From Lonicera japonica (Eukaryota > Streptophyta > Magnoliopsida > Dipsacales > Caprifoliaceae), in the NCBI GenBank assembly GCA_021464415.1, contig CM038466.1:51804039-51868038 (forward strand): a stretch of 64,000 nt of DNA, read 5' to 3'. The notes under the pieces are model-generated. The model searched no databases, was not told the DNA's origin, and worked only from the letters and a program-made list of their open reading frames with translations. Position 1 is the first letter of the stretch, and each line of letters opens with the position of its first letter. Positions 1 through 13,500 of this stretch are shown in pieces. The translations under genes and the position numbers were made by a program.

Positions 1-221
1 CACACCAAACGGATCACTAAGTAAGGCTAGTTGTCCACATTTAATGCACATAAAACGGTTTAACAACCACCACGAGCAACCAACGCACAAATCGAACTTT
101 TTAGAACTCTTGCTTCACATATTTTCTATCTTCGCACAAAATTAATTGTTGTACTGTTATTTTTTATCTTGTTATCAAAATGATTTACATGTAAACGGAT
201 AGGATAAAAAGCTCACGGATT

Positions 222-345
222 GTGCTTTCTTTCGGAGGCTAGGTTTTACTCAACAAATTAACACACCCAACAGGGGGTTAAACAAATAAAAAATATCCTA
301 GTGTTAGTGAAGGTGCAATTCATGTGATTATGATCATGAAATACC
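222..345. repeat. Duplicated segment, copy 1 of 2
   Basis: This segment resembles 1302-1420. Both share the order: a GGCTAG-TTTTACTCA block, an AATTAACAC block, a TTAAACAAA block, then ATCCTAGTG followed by further AGTG motifs. The copies are clearly diverged, perhaps 70% alike by eye. No coding potential is visible. It may be the edge of an old repeat that also contains the Helitron-like end seen in copy 2. Confidence 0.5.
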
Positions 346-1245
346 AAACATAAAACAAGCAACTACATTAGATAGGGATTACAAATTAATTTAGCTTGTT
401 TGATTGATGAAAAGAGGATTTTTTTTTTCTAAAAATTATTGTTTTACTTTATTCCTCGCTCTTGTAATTTTATTGCTCATTGGATTGTTATAGTGTGTTT
501 TTTTAGATCTCTTCCGGTGAATTAGGCGTCTGTGCCCCCAATCCAGGTTCTTAGTTTTTTGGCTAGGTAGGCTACTCTAGAGTGGTTTCTTAATGTTTTC
601 TTTGTTAAAAAAGAAATATACTAACCAAGCTAGATAAAGATGTAGAAACATATTTGGAACATAATCCTAGTTCCAAAATTAGAAATTGTGTTTGTTCGCA
701 AAAACATTTGAAGTGCATGTGGCTCATAAAATACGAATTCACCTTCGGAATTATAAGTATAATATATAGAAATAAAAGATTTGAAATTACATCGATATGA
801 AAATAATTTTGGTTACATGCCCAAAAAGAATATGAAAAATTTTGATTTTTATATCAGCTTTTTTATTGTAAAGTATGGTCATATTTGTTAAAGGTGATAT
901 AGTACTCACTTTCAAAAACTACATATATCTAGATTTAGGAAAGTAGCCGTCCCAGTAAGATTTGAAAGTAAAAAAAGTTTTGAATCGAGGTTTAATCTTA
1001 TGATATGGATAAATTTAAATTCCATTTTCTTATTCCTAACCAACAAATGGAATAGAAACTAATAAGATTAAGAGAATACATAGAGAGAAACACTATTACA
1101 GATATCTTCTTACACAAGTACTCAAAGATACTTAAAAGCCTTTCTCTCTAAATACATTTGAAATATATCAAACTCTCTTGATACATCATATTTTATCTAT
1201 TGAAGAATATATGAATCAACCTAAGAGACACTCAAGCTATTTAAA

Positions 1246-1273
1246 GGGGGAGGGGGAGGGGGAGGGGGGGAGG
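1246..1273 (+). repeat. G-run tract (GGGGGA)n, G-quadruplex capable
   Basis: Four or more runs of at least five G separated by single A form a continuous purine tract in otherwise AT-rich DNA. The spacing satisfies the usual G4 pattern with one-base loops. No gene lies beside it. Confidence 0.85.
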
Positions 1274-1301
1274 CATAGTGCACCAATTGTGCTTTTGATC
1301 T

Positions 1302-1420
1302 CATAATGGCTAGATTTTACTCAGCTAATTAACACCACCGACGCAAGTGATTAAACAAAACAAAAATTATATTATCCTAGTGCTAGTGCTAGTGCACGTG
1401 CGACGCACGTGATGATAATT
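1302..1420 (-). repeat. Duplicated segment copy 2, with Helitron-like 3' end on the minus strand
   Basis: This is homologous to 222-345. Read on the minus strand it contains CACGTGC-GTC-GCACGTG, a 7-bp stem with a 3-base loop, followed by three copies of CACTAG. A hairpin shortly before CTAG is the signature of a plant Helitron 3' terminus. However, the base after CTAG is not T, and the homology to copy 1 runs past the supposed end. It is therefore only a candidate terminus, perhaps an old one carried inside a larger repeat. Confidence 0.35.
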
Positions 1421-1683
1421 AATCATAAATAATTGAATTTAGACAAAAGAAGATCCAACCACATAAAGTGTAAAGAGAACCGCATATCCTTGAGACAAAC
1501 AAATCATGAATAAAATGCCAAACAACAATAATATAAATAGACAAAGAGCACTAAAGAGATTTCTTATCAATACAATTTACCTCAACTTGAAGAGATATTT
1601 TTCCGTGGATCTATTCCAAATGTATTTAACTCTCTCCTCTGTCTAGAATGGTTTGTATTTTTGGTTTGCCACAACACTCCTAA

Positions 1684-1911
1684 TTCCTTTTAGCTCGTTT
1701 CTGGATCCTTCCTACGCGTGTTTTCTTGGTTGGATTAAAGCACGTGGGTTACGCGCATAGAAAAAGTTGTAACTGTCTCTTCATATTTGTGGAGTCAATT
1801 ATAGTGACCCGCATTATTTTTGCTTCTTTGAACAAATCTCGGTCGTTTTTAGCTTTTCATCTACGGTTATTTTGTTGATCCATGTGAGATCTATTATCAG
1901 CCATGGATAAG
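1684..1911 (+). repeat. Diverged direct repeat, copy A
   Basis: About 228 bp here match 3857-4081 in the same orientation. Shared blocks include TGTTTTCTTGGTTGGATTAA, AGCACGTGGGTTA, TTATTTTGTTGATCC and a final GAGATCTATTATCAGCCATG. The pair is about 2.17 kb apart and flanks a Helitron and a dispersed repeat. They might be terminal repeats of a non-autonomous element, but neither has TG...CA ends, so they are described only as direct repeats. Confidence 0.6.
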
Positions 1912-2527
1912 TATTTTTGTGATCAACTCTCCGGTCTTTTTTGTAAATATATAAGCTTGTTTCTTATCTTTCAATTTACAACCTTCATTTTTTACACCCA
2001 AAAATAAGTTTTCTTTCTCTCTCATAAGGTGAGTAAATCATGTTTCATTGATTTAATTTTTAGTTCATAGAGAGTCTGAAAGAGATCTTGAGGCTTATGA
2101 GTTTTTGCTATTATAGTTCTCATTTGATCCATTTGGATTTCACTTGTCTCAACAGTTTATATTGCCATAATTAAGTGTTCTTACACTTTTATAGATCTAT
2201 CTCAGATCGGGCAAAGAGAGAATGCTTTTCATCTTCATGGTGTTTGTTTGATTTATAAAATGTTGTAAGGATCTTCATATATAAAAATGTAGATTTGAAA
2301 TTTTGTGTGAAAATTTCGAGTTAAAAAACTCAAGTAGTATCAAATGAAATTGATCTAGAAGGTGCCTTGATTTCATACCTTGCCTATTTTTTGTCTTTTT
2401 AAATTATTATTCTCATACAAATTTTCCAAATTAAGATTATTTTTTCTTACCTTTGGATAATAGGTTGAAATATTTATGAGGAATGGTGATATTCAAAAGG
2501 TAGAGAAAATGATCATTGTTTATGGCA

Positions 2528-3857
2528 TTTCAATAAGGACGGTAAGAAATTAATAAATCATCATATCTATATTATAATAGTAATATGGTGGAAGTGAAAT
2601 AATTATAATAATAATAATACTAAATATTTTCTATTATGAAACATTTATCTACTTCTTTTTAACTCTTTTAGTTTCTATATTTATATTTATAGTCAGTATA
2701 TTAGTATTATCGAAGGAGGGAGAAGAAGTGTATCTATTTATTGTACTCTTTATTTATTTATTTTATAAATTGTGGTTTTTTTTAAAAGAACGAATTTCAT
2801 CATTTTATTTTTATGTTTTTTGGCAGAAATGCACAAGTTTACATACGTTATTTTTGGCATTCAATGCTTTTATTACATGGATGAATTGTGTGTTTCATAT
2901 TATAGCTAGATTTATCTTACATGAATTTGTACAGGTATTATATTATTAAAAAAATCCTTGTTACATAATTCTTTTAATAACAATTTGAATATCATCCCAT
3001 GCATCACATGGGTTTGTAACTAGTTCCAATTTATGTTGGTATCCCTTGTGATTTATTTCAATATTTGTATCTATTTTGTTTTAATTCTTTTCCATTTTAC
3101 ATGTTTCAATTTATTTTTAACTTATTTATAAGTTAATAAATCTTTTATCATTTCCTTTTTACAGGCATCATCATTTATGAGTTTCTATTTCTCGATGCTG
3201 TGATCCAATGATGAAGATGACTAATGTCCGATAATTTAGATTTGCTTTGCCTTCATACATTTGATGTAAAATTTGGTAAACCTAAAAATCATACACTTAA
3301 GACATGTTTGGTTGACTTAGATGGAAAATAATTGAATTCCTTGAAAATGTTTTAGAGGGAAAATGAAAATGTAGGATGGAGATACTTAGGAAATAAAGCT
3401 AAATTTTAAACGTGGAAAGTGATATCATGGAAAATTGTGTAATAAAACACCATCAAAGGTGGAAAATTTATAATTGTAAGTGTGATTATTTTTATTTTTA
3501 TTTTTTGGAAAGTAGTTGTGAACCCCTTGAATGTAAAATGTCCGATCTTAAAGAAAATCCATCTTAATATTGCAATTATTGTTGTTTCTTCCCCTTACTA
3601 TGAGGTACACCTGCAAAAGCATATAGTAGAGCTTTTTAGAAGGGTGATTTTGGATATATCCACACCAATTGTAAATTTTTCCACATTTTGAAGGTTTGTT
3701 AAATTCATTTGCGTATTAAGTTTACCCACATTACAAGCTTAACTTATAAAAACATTTAATAAGTTTTTATTTAATAATATTAGTTCTTATCAAATTTTAC
3801 CCTAGCACTAGAATTGTACATTAAGGTTGATGTTTAAGCTTTATGGTAGTTCTAGTT
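2528..3857 (+). repeat. Dispersed repeat, copy 1 (interrupted by a Helitron)
   Basis: Apart from the Helitron at 2566-3023 this stretch is collinear with 29383-30745. Shared landmarks are GGACGGTAAGAAATTAATA near the start, CCAATGATGAAGATGACT near 3206, and TTTTTAGAAGGGT near 3632. Each copy carries a different later insertion: a Helitron here, a Tourist-type MITE in the other. Each copy therefore serves as the other's empty-site reference. The nature of the repeat is unknown and no conserved reading frame is visible. Confidence 0.75.
2566..3023 (+). mobile_element. Non-autonomous Helitron, 458 bp
   Basis: The element starts TCTATATTATAATAG and ends in CTAG (3020-3023), with a hairpin CCCATG...CATGGG at 2996-3012, seven bases before CTAG. 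It sits between A and T, as Helitrons do, and leaves no target duplication. The related repeat at 29.4 kb has the uninterrupted host sequence across this point, which fixes both ends. It is too small to encode RepHel and must have been moved in trans. The open frame at 2728-2949 inside it is not convincing as a gene. Confidence 0.85.
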
Positions 3858-4081
3858 CCTCTTGGCCTATTTCTGGAACTCCTACACGTGTTTTCTTGGT
3901 TGGATTAAAGCACGTGGGTTATACGCGTAAAAGCAGTTGTAACGGTCACTTCATATTCAAGTAAGTCATTTATAGCGATCAAAGTTATTTCTGCTTCTTT
4001 GAATTGATCTCAGTTGCTTTTAACTTTTTCATGTATAGTTATTTTGTTGATCCGTGTGAGATCTATTATCAGCCATGGATA
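3857..4081 (+). repeat. Diverged direct repeat, copy B
   Basis: This is the partner of 1684-1911. It begins exactly where homology between the dispersed repeat copies at 2.5 and 29.4 kb stops, so its left edge is a real element boundary. Confidence 0.6.
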
Positions 4082-7000
4082 ATTGTTTTTGAGATTTTGT
4101 AATATCATGTATTTTTATCACTCGTAAATTCCACATATTAGTTCCGTTCGAATGCTTAATCCCTCTTTGACTATTTATTTTGAGTTTCAAGGCGAATCCA
4201 AAGGTACAAACACTTCAAATATGTTCCAATAAATTATATACATCTGCGTGGATAATCGTTTCCCATTTTGAGTGGTTCACTTTGAAATTAAAGTATTAAG
4301 ATCGTATTTTAATTTTACGCTACTTAAGGAATTTAGCAAACTTTGAGAGATCATTATCCCTACGTTTCACGCCTGATTGAGTCCCCGTTTGAATATCTAG
4401 TTAGGTTTTATTCTATTCTAAAATTTTTTTGTTTTGACCGAAAGTCAATTCATATTCCTTGTGGGTCAAAACTTAGTGCGAAGTGAGCAAATGGACAAAA
4501 TCCACTCATATCAGAAAATTTTATTTCTGTTGGCAGACAACTATTTTCCACGAGATATTGGTATTAATATAGCCATAATTTGAGAAAATTTTCTTCAATA
4601 AAGTTATAGATCTTCGATTATTTCCGTTGATATATAAATCATTCGAATCCGAGTTCCAAGTGGAGTTATGGCCAAAATACTAACAATGCGCCAGATTTCA
4701 CCCAACAGTCGACTGCTGGGATATACCGGTAGATTATCGAGCTCCAGAGCACAATAAATTGGCATAATATAGCTCATTTCATCACAAAACATATACACCC
4801 ACCTAGAGAGCTTTAAAGAGGGCAATTGAAGAGTGATTTTGGGAGCTTTTGATCACTCATAAGCATGATTTAACAAGATGATCATCAAATCATTATTCCA
4901 CCCATCAATCTTCAAGTTTGAATCTCCATGGGAGTACCTAGGGTTTGATTGAAGCTTCATGTTCAGCCTTCTACCTTGGTTTCAATCTTTCCAATCATGA
5001 GTAAAGCTTCAATTCCAGGTGGGAACACTAGTATATAAATTCCTTTTTAAGTTTTTACACATTATTTGGTATAAATCAAACCAAAGTTAGGGTTTTTAAC
5101 TAGAATTTTAAAAATTGCATGTTTATAGGAGTTTGGGTTGATTTCTTTTTATTCTTTATTTAATTTGGACTTAATATGACTACAAATTAAGGACTATACA
5201 AGAACCCTTAATACATACGTTGATTTTGAAAATACTAGTATGAAACCTTCACTTACGGAAACGATAATGAATAATAATTTATGATATATATATATATATG
5301 CGGAATTATACATGGGTCTGAAGGTATGATTTGGCGATAATTACTTATATTTGTGATATTGTTGTTGTATTATGGCCACTAGTTCACTATTTATGAGATT
5401 TATTAATTATTTAGTCAGTTTGTAACTACGTTGGACATATTTATAAGTTTATTCTGAATAAACCATGTGTTGGGACTATAATCCAAAGTTTATAGTGAAA
5501 CTAAATATTATAAAAATGTATGTTCTACTTGGCTTGGTGCCAATTGGACGAAAACTTATGAAACTCCCCAATATGGTGATATTATTAATTAAGCCACTAG
5601 TTGACGGACTTACGGACTCCACATGCTAAATTTTTTTGAAAAATGAGTTTTAAATTATATACTTTAAACCCGCCGTCGCATACGACACCGTGATTAACTA
5701 AGTCCCAAAGGTCTACTTCAAACGGAATTCGAGAAGTGAATTGTGGTGGTTTACACCTTTTTTAAGCGTTTAGTGTGATAAGAAGCTCTCCCGTTAATTC
5801 GTTTGGAAAATAGGAGATTATTTGGTAGAGGCTTAGCCTTTCAGGCTAACTTCGACTCTCAAATCTTCATCCTTAAGATGTTATTTCGCCTCCTTAGTTT
5901 TAAATTCTATACTTGGCTCCTTATTCCCTTGTTTATATCACATACCTTGTATTCAGGACTAGTTTTTGCAACTGGATTAGCTATGGGCACTGATGGGTTA
6001 TATTATTTTAGTGGCCGCTCAAAGGATGAATACCTAATAAATCACAAGTCTACTGTCGCCAATGTGAGCTAAAAATATGGTACAGAAATGAAATGTAGCC
6101 AGTAAAGTCACAGTCCTCGTGTTCACCTTATTTTAATTCCTTTATCCTTAAATGGGTGAACCTTAAAGAATTGTTGATTAATTCATGATACAATTATCAC
6201 CTAAGTACCTTATGTTATAGAGTCATGAATTGACGTGTTGATTCTAAAAAGAAAATCATAGAGGGCGTGGGGATTTCACTAGCCTCATTTGTATACTTGA
6301 GATTGAGGCTTCCTTGGTAAAGGAATGGAAATGAGCCACTAAGAACAAGTGTGTTCTTTAGCCACCTTAACAGTGAAAAGAGTAAAGGAGGCGTACATTT
6401 TTTGGATGGTTTTATTAGGCATATTACCCGTTAGTGAAGATTATACCATTTTCCATTCTCTCTAAGGAGACGATTAACAGAAAGTCCTAGTGTTTGTATA
6501 ATGCAAATTAATGCGACTTGTGGTGAGGAGACACAATTCACGTATGAACTTTTCTTTGAATCATATGACTTTTAGACCGATTGGGGAGCATAATATATCA
6601 TCTTATAAAAGCACGTAAGAATAGGTTTTCTAGGAGATCCTAGCTTGGTGACTTGTTGACGCGTGGGATTTTGTTTAGCCACATTATCTAGGAAACTCGT
6701 ATGATATAGAGGATATAAAAGTAGTTCATTGGCAGATCTCCTCACCTTTTCGACTGGTGTTACTACGAGTTGAAGTTCGTTCTTAATTCCAATATCCGTT
6801 TCCTTTCTACACCTCTTTGGGTTGGTATCATGTTCATGGGATGACCTAAGCCATGGGTAGGCATGGTCATGATATAGAATCAAAGGCCTTTGTGATGGAG
6901 TTCTTAATATTGGATGAGAATAAATGTGGTAGTGTTTTCAATTAAGATACCCGATAGTTCTTCTTAAGGAGGGGAGAGAATAGGCACCATCGCACAATTC

Positions 7001-8358
7001 CTTAACAACCTACTAGAGTTTATGTCATCGGAACTCCTTTTGAACAAGTTAGAGGTTAATGTGAAAACCTCGGTTCTTTTGCTCCTCATCCATGTTCACT
7101 TATATCTTCCTTATAATGGTTTGATTGTGAAGTCAGTGCCGACGAGCATCTTTTAAGATATGTTTACGAAGAACTCGCTTTCTTCAATCATTTCATGGTG
7201 AGAAATTTTGATTTGTTGTTATAATGTATAACTAAGCGTTGTGTATATGCTATAGTTAAATTCCCTATTCTATTCTTTATCACTCGTTTGATTTCCTTTG
7301 AATTTAGAACGATATATGGGGATCACTGAGATATTACCTTTCATTGGTGGTTCCATTGATTTCCCTTTGTATTCTTGATTGTACTTTTATAGATTCTGCA
7401 TGTTTTGTGTTAAACCCAATCAGAGAATTCGATAATTCTGGGGACCCCTATTATTACAAAAAGGGGTAATAGACCTATTCAGGGGTGAACAGTCGACTGT
7501 TAAAGTGGCTTAGATAAGGTTGTGGCAACTGTCCAGACTTTTCATTAAACAGCCAACTATTTGTCGTGACAGTCGACTGTTAAGGGATGAACATGCGACT
7601 GTCTAAAAAGATAATCGATTGTTAAGATTTTTTAGGCTAATTCTTATGTTGTGGTTTGGTAACTCATAGTATATTCCTGGAATCTAATCTAGGGTATTCC
7701 CTTTCCTTAGTTCAGCATGAAGCTCTTTTTCCTTTTGCGATTCTTCGTTGGCAGGTAAAAGTTCTCATGGCCAGTGCATACTCTTTAAGTTTGGTAGACA
7801 CTGAATGACACTATCATTTTAGAAGTAGACAGTTTGTGGAATTGTGTGATCATTTTCATCTTAGCAATGGCTTTGCTACCTAGTTCTTTTTGAAATATTG
7901 TAGTGAAGAATGAAATGCTTGATATAGGTTTGTACTTAAGCACTTGTTATCGGCGTATGTACTTCCTCCGTTTAAGGCATCTATTTCCTTACTGGTTTAT
8001 ATTCTTAAAAAGTTATCATATAATAGGAATATTATGTTATACTACAATTTTGAACAGCATTCCCTGTGCCCGGTTAGAGTTGAGGGCATGCAAATTCAAA
8101 ACCTTGTTTGTAATCAGACTTGGGTGTTGTGTAAGTGCCACGTTCCTATAAGGTGATTTACTTTCACGAACACCATAAGTTTCCAGCTTGATCGTGTATA
8201 GTGAGATTAAAAGCCTCATGGTAAAATGAGCATGAATGCAACGTAATGTTTTTTTTACCATGCTTATGACTATACTTTTGACTTATGAGTCACCAAAAGA
8301 GTGCTCCTTAGTTTTTATAGAAGTTGAAAAGTTTTATGGCAAGAATCGTATAATGAAT
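4082..8358. other. No gene recognised; probably decayed transposon sequence
   Basis: No frame here resembles reverse transcriptase, integrase or a host protein. The palindrome-containing phrase ACAGTCGACTG occurs at about 4707, 7489 and 7581. The same CAGTCGACTG core recurs in the two related LTRs at 10.2 and 23.7 kb, which hints at LTR-retrotransposon descent. A short (AT)n tract lies near 5285. The longest open frames (5803-6072, 6572-6883) have no recognisable motif and look like chance. Confidence 0.4.
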
Positions 8359-10463
8359 TATTGACCTAAAAAGTTACTAATCTTGTTTTGATAATAACAA
8401 TAGTTTAATCTTGTGTAATTTAACATCATCATTATTAAATTGATTAAAAATAAATTTGAATTGAAAAGCCTTTGAAACCATCATTTTACAAAATTTGGTT
8501 TTCAAATAAATTTATATTAAATTCAAACGATCATATTTTGAGCTCTCATTGTAGGAAACCAAATTAAGGAACGTATCGCCTAGGTTGAATTTAAGGTTTT
8601 TATCAAAACAATTTTAAATTTGATAATCGAAATTAAAACCCTAATTCTAATCAATTTTTCTGTCGAAACATATGTTGTGTTTTATAGCAATTAAATCAAT
8701 CAAGCAATCAATCACACAAAAAGTAATCCACAACACAAGGAATTTATGAGGTATCCCTACTTGCGTAAGACTAATCCTCGGGACTAACCGACAGTACTTC
8801 ACTATGATCAAAAATGAATTATAGACTCGATGACTTATACAAATTGTTTCCCCACAATTTACGCAACATTCCCGTCAATCCCTTGAACGTAAAATCCAAC
8901 CACATTTTATTTGGCGTGATGTTTCCCACTTTCTTCGGCTTACCTGTCGCCTCCTTCTACGCACTTGATCATAATTTTTATCCCATGTTTGCAATTTTCC
9001 TTATCGCGTGTTAGCTACTTCGTTCACCCCGTCTCCAAAATTCACGAACGAAGACACTCTCGCAGGACCGTGAACATTTGAAACTTTAGTTATTAAACTT
9101 GAAGAACAATAAAATCCCATATGTCATGTAAACAAAATCTAAGTAGTGTCTCAAAACTTTTAAAAATTGTTTTTAAGGTTTGGATATTTTTTATCTCAAA
9201 AATTTTTCTAGAATCATCTCTCTTTGACCATAAATAATACCTTATATTTATAAAAAAAAAATATATATAGTTAAAGTCTTTTTTAGGATAAATTTAAAAT
9301 ATTAAAAACAATTACGATGAAAATTAGTGCTCAAAATAATACATGCCAGATCGGTTCATGAAAAAGTTGTACCGATCAGCAAATTTGAATTTCAATTCTA
9401 TAGAAAATTCTAGTGCCGGACCGGTCCAAAAATATAATTTGTACCGGCCCGATTTTTTCAAAAGTGCTACGCTGCTTCTTTCTTATCAAACTACGTGGCA
9501 CAAGTAGTATGGGCTTTGGCCATTAATGAAGCAAAGAAGGCAACACGTGGTTTTTAAACAAAATAGGAATCTTTTGACTTTTCAAAGCTACCTTTTTCCT
9601 TTTTATTTAATTATTAAATAAAAATAAATCTTTTTATTTTCCCTTTTTCTTTTTACTTTTATTTCAATGTATTAAATCCGTTTGAACTCTAATTTGATTC
9701 AGATTTTAGAGGTAATTTTATGTAACATATTAGATATGAAAAAATTTAAGTTTCCTTAATAATTTGTGTCAATGAGACTTTTCAAATTTTGGCAAAAGTG
9801 GATAAAAATACTTAAAAATAAATTTGATTCAAAAGACTTTTAAATTCGAATTTAACATTCATCCACACCTATATTTTGAATCAAATCATATAACCAACAT
9901 ACCTTAGATCTTGAATTATCATACAATGCATCCGGTAAGTTTGGCGAGTTTATGTTAATTGTCGCATTTTCAAATCTTCAATTTGACTCAAACAATAACA
10001 ACGAAAAAAGTGCTTTTGGCATCAGAATTAAGCCAACTGAAAATATAAACCTAACACTCATGAAAATAGGTGTTTTAAGAATATGTTTTTAACATCCCTA
10101 AAGCATTATAATTAAATTTGGAGCAAAATTGCAAAAGTCCAAAAATTAAAATTTTGGCCTGATGAACAGAGCCCATCAGTCGACTAATGAACATTGGCAA
10201 AATCAACTGATTCCTATCAGTCGACTGATGAGCATTGCTCAGTCAACCGAGGCTTTATAGTATAACCGTTGGATTTCTAATTTTTTTATTATTTTTGGCA
10301 CCAAATTTTTACCAACTCTCTAAAACAACCATATCTTATTTGAGACTATATATACACCTTCTAAGACACTTTTGAATCACTATTCATCTCTATTCTTCAT
10401 CTATTTTTATTATTCAAAGACTTAAAAAAATATTTTGATAAATCATTCATTATTTGAACTATA
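8359..10463 (+). mobile_element. Truncated and rearranged LTR related to the 23-kb solo LTR
   Basis: The first ~80 bp (TTACTAATCTTGTTTTGATA and onward) and the last ~400 bp (from about 10060 to 10463) match the start and the interior of the solo LTR at 23086-24505. Shared features are the TTTTGGCCTGATG-ACAGAGCC block, tandem CAGTCGACTGA motifs, the ACCGTTGGA block, and the ACTATATATACACCTTCTAA promoter-like stretch. The middle, about 8450-10050, has no counterpart and is extra or rearranged DNA. The right side is cut off at 10463 exactly where the transporter inverted repeat begins. No target duplication is visible. Confidence 0.65.
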
Positions 10464-10464
10464 G

Positions 10465-10860
10465 GGTTGGTCGAGAAGGGATTCGCCATACCTCTTAGAG
10501 TACAGTTCTGAAATTTCTAAAGTATTCAATTGTTACCATTAGTTTTTGGAAGTATGCAATCATATTAGATAAACCTCTTATTTTCATAAGGGTTGCTTCT
10601 CCTTCCACTGTTGATCCACTCCCCAGCAAATATATGGGTGTCTAAGGGATAAAGCGCGAGATGTCCAACAAAATGAGCCATGGAACTATCATAATAAAAA
10701 ATGCATACTTCCATCCTTGAGTATGCACATTATTAAAGAGAAAAACTGACACACCAGAGCCCATGATCTTGGCATAATTGGCAACTTGAAAGCTAATGAA
10801 CAAAGGATCCTGGGCAACTTTGTGGGGAAGCTCGTCTATCAGTACATAAATAACTTATCA
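10465..10860 (-). pseudogene. Partial exon of an STP-like sugar transporter (outer copy, left arm)
   Basis: Read on the minus strand this is a second copy of the transporter exon found at about 12745-13140. It encodes the equivalents of LPHKVAQDP, the ANYAKIMGSGVS block, and the loop region around PTYL and EGEATLMKI. It is truncated at the arm edge, where LTR sequence begins. It implies that the transporter gene was already tandemly duplicated before the whole locus was inverted. Stops and indels make it non-coding. Confidence 0.6.
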
Positions 10861-11949
10861 AATAAAATAACCAATTGATGAATATTAAATAAATGAATTT
10901 TATATAGCACTTCTTGAGTTAGAGCTTTGGCTTCTACAAACATATATAAAATTATCTTTCGCACACACCAGATAGTCTCTCACAATGCAAATCGCTCTAC
11001 TATGCCTAGGGTTGCATTTTAGAGTACCCATCTAAGTTCAACATAATTATCACTTCAACATGCATCTTCCACTTAGTAATGAAAAATTTAGACCTAGGCA
11101 GATTTATAATAACCAAACCAAGCCTTTGCAACATATAATACAACTATCAACAGAATTTATCTTATGCATTATAGGATAGTTCCATAACAAACTAATTCTA
11201 ACAAGTTATTACAAATTGGTTGGATATATGCACCACGCCATTAATATAAAGCTTGATAAAGAATATGCTTTCCATAACATCTGTATAAGTTGTTTTACAT
11301 TTATCAAATTAGCAACGCATGCATTATTTGAAAATTCATCTTTGTTTTTTCTCAAACCAAAACATACATATATAGAAATCTATCATTCTTGAGTATCGGT
11401 TGTTTACATTTTCTTAGCTTTCTCGCTCAACGTGTATGTCTATGTTTTCTCACATCAATTAATATTTCGATGATGAAATATGTATGGTAGGCTATTTCTT
11501 TTCTTTATTAAACCAAAGCATTTAGAAAAATCTTCTCCTGTCATCGTCATCAGCATCATCAAGCTTCGTATCCCACTCCTGTATTTACAAAAAATGAGTT
11601 ACTCCCACAAACACAAAATTGGAATTTAGGTGACCTACATATACGAGAGCCTTAAAGTAAGGAAGTACGAGTGAAGTAGAAAAAACTCATACGCACACCA
11701 CCAACTCATCGGTTTCTTTAATTAAAAGCACTCTCAGCCTCATGTTGTTTAAATATGTAGTATATGCAGCTTAACCGATGAGAGAGGATGCATCACCAAT
11801 TAGGAGATGATCAATTGAGAGAGAGTTGTAAAATGAGACAAATTTACTTAAAGTCAACGCATAAAATGATTATACAAATTTAGAAAGTATGATATCTTAA
11901 TACAAAGAATAGCTGAGGTTACCATTAAAATGTATTCTCTTTTTATAAG

Positions 11950-13500
11950 TTCGCAGATGGATCATCCCTATTACTATTGGAAAAATAAGGCTTCCACAAC
12001 CAATGACACCTCCAAACTCTATCGGACACCAAACTAAGTAATATCCCGATGGTCTCGGGAATGAAAAAGTAAACAGTCATAGCACCGATTGCGTTTGATA
12101 TGGCATATGTAATAAATATCCATATTTGTAACCATCATATAATCACTAGAGACAACTGCGCTATGACGAGGCTAATGGCAATTTTGATGAGTTTGCTGGT
12201 ATATACTCCAAGGATTCAGACCACTAGTTGGTATCTCACACCTAACCAGCCAAGTGGGCTATAAACCAATACAGAGTTCAAGGAATATAGTCTACTAAGT
12301 GCATCAATTCTCATAGCCTTTGCATATGGAACAAGCCTGTCAGAACCCACACCGGATAGAAGAAAAACGTGTATTGACTGTAATACCAAACATAAAAGTA
12401 TTGTAACCATAAACCAATAGATTAACAAAATAAATTGGATAAAAGAAAATATGGTTGAACTGAATTTTTTAAACATAATTGCATAAATGAAAAAGTTCAA
12501 TACCTGAGTCATGCTCATCAAAGCGAATGCTATGAGAAGTCGCATCCTCTTTCCAAGCTTATATATTTACCAGATATTTATCTATGATTGTTCCAACAAA
12601 GTACACTACTACTAATTAAGTGGATGATATTAAGGAAGCCAAATCTGAAAAACCAAATGAGGTGAAAACGAGGCTTCCGAAATAGACAACGATAATGACC
12701 CGACTCAAATGCTAGAGAATTTGGGCTACCAACATGATGTAAAGGGTTGGCCTAGAGGATAGTCGCTATATCTCTTGGAATGTAGTTATGAAATTTCAAA
12801 AGGATTCAATTGTTGCCACTAGTTTTCGAATCTATGCATTCACATTTGGTAAATTCCTTATTTTTATAAAGGTTGTTTTCCCCTCCTCTACTGATCCACT
12901 CCACAACAAATATGTGGGTGTCTCCAGAATAAAACGTAAGACACCCAACAAAATGAGCTATGGAACTATCGTAATAAAAAATCAATACTACCATTCTTGA
13001 GTATCCACATAATTGAAGAGAAAAACTGACACAGCAGAGCCTAAGATCCCGACATAATTGGTAGTATGAAAGCCAATAAATAAAGGATCATGGGCAACTT
13101 TGTTGGGAAGCTCGTCTATCAATACAGGAATCACCTACTAAATACAATAACTAATTGATGAATATTAAATATATGAATTAAGTCATATGACCATTATAAA
13201 CTCAATTTAATTTTAGTATATGAAATTGAATTAAAACAAACATGATTTTAGATTATGTGATTTGTATACTGATAACAATCATATAAGGTTTCGAATTATT
13301 AGTAATATGACTAAGGATTGATCAAAAGTAAATACTATTTAAGTTTTTATTTGCCTGATTGTAGAACCCAACCCCAATGCTTAACATAGCTCATCCCGCT
13401 ATAACCATGAACTTATTCTTCGCTGCGACATTCATGGTGATTCCAACGACGAAAAGAAGCAATGCAATGGTAGCATAAACTTCGTTCTTTACTTAGAACA
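11950..13500 (-). pseudogene. STP-like monosaccharide transporter pseudogene, left arm
   Basis: Fragments in order on the minus strand resemble a plant sugar/H+ symporter of the major facilitator superfamily. An exon at 13370-13500 encodes an early membrane segment. One at 12745-13140 corresponds to the region around the cytoplasmic loop (PETPTYLL-like, then an IRGLPN-like run). A stretch at about 12545-12740 follows, then an open frame 12216-12545 that begins RLLIAFALMSMTQ and contains SPLGWL, the counterpart of the family's GPLGWLVPSEI. The reading frame is broken by stops and shifts throughout. The assignment rests on motif resemblance only; a database comparison with STP/ERD6-type transporters would settle the subfamily. 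Confidence 0.6.

Noticed and set aside
1684..4081. Complete small LTR element (TRIM) bounded by the two direct repeats
   Set aside because: The repeats lack TG/CA ends, a primer-binding site and a target duplication. The enclosed repeat also occurs elsewhere without them.
8037..8261. Overlapping small frames around 7.9-8.26 kb on both strands
   Set aside because: Three mutually overlapping frames with no motifs or homology that I can recognise; they look like chance.
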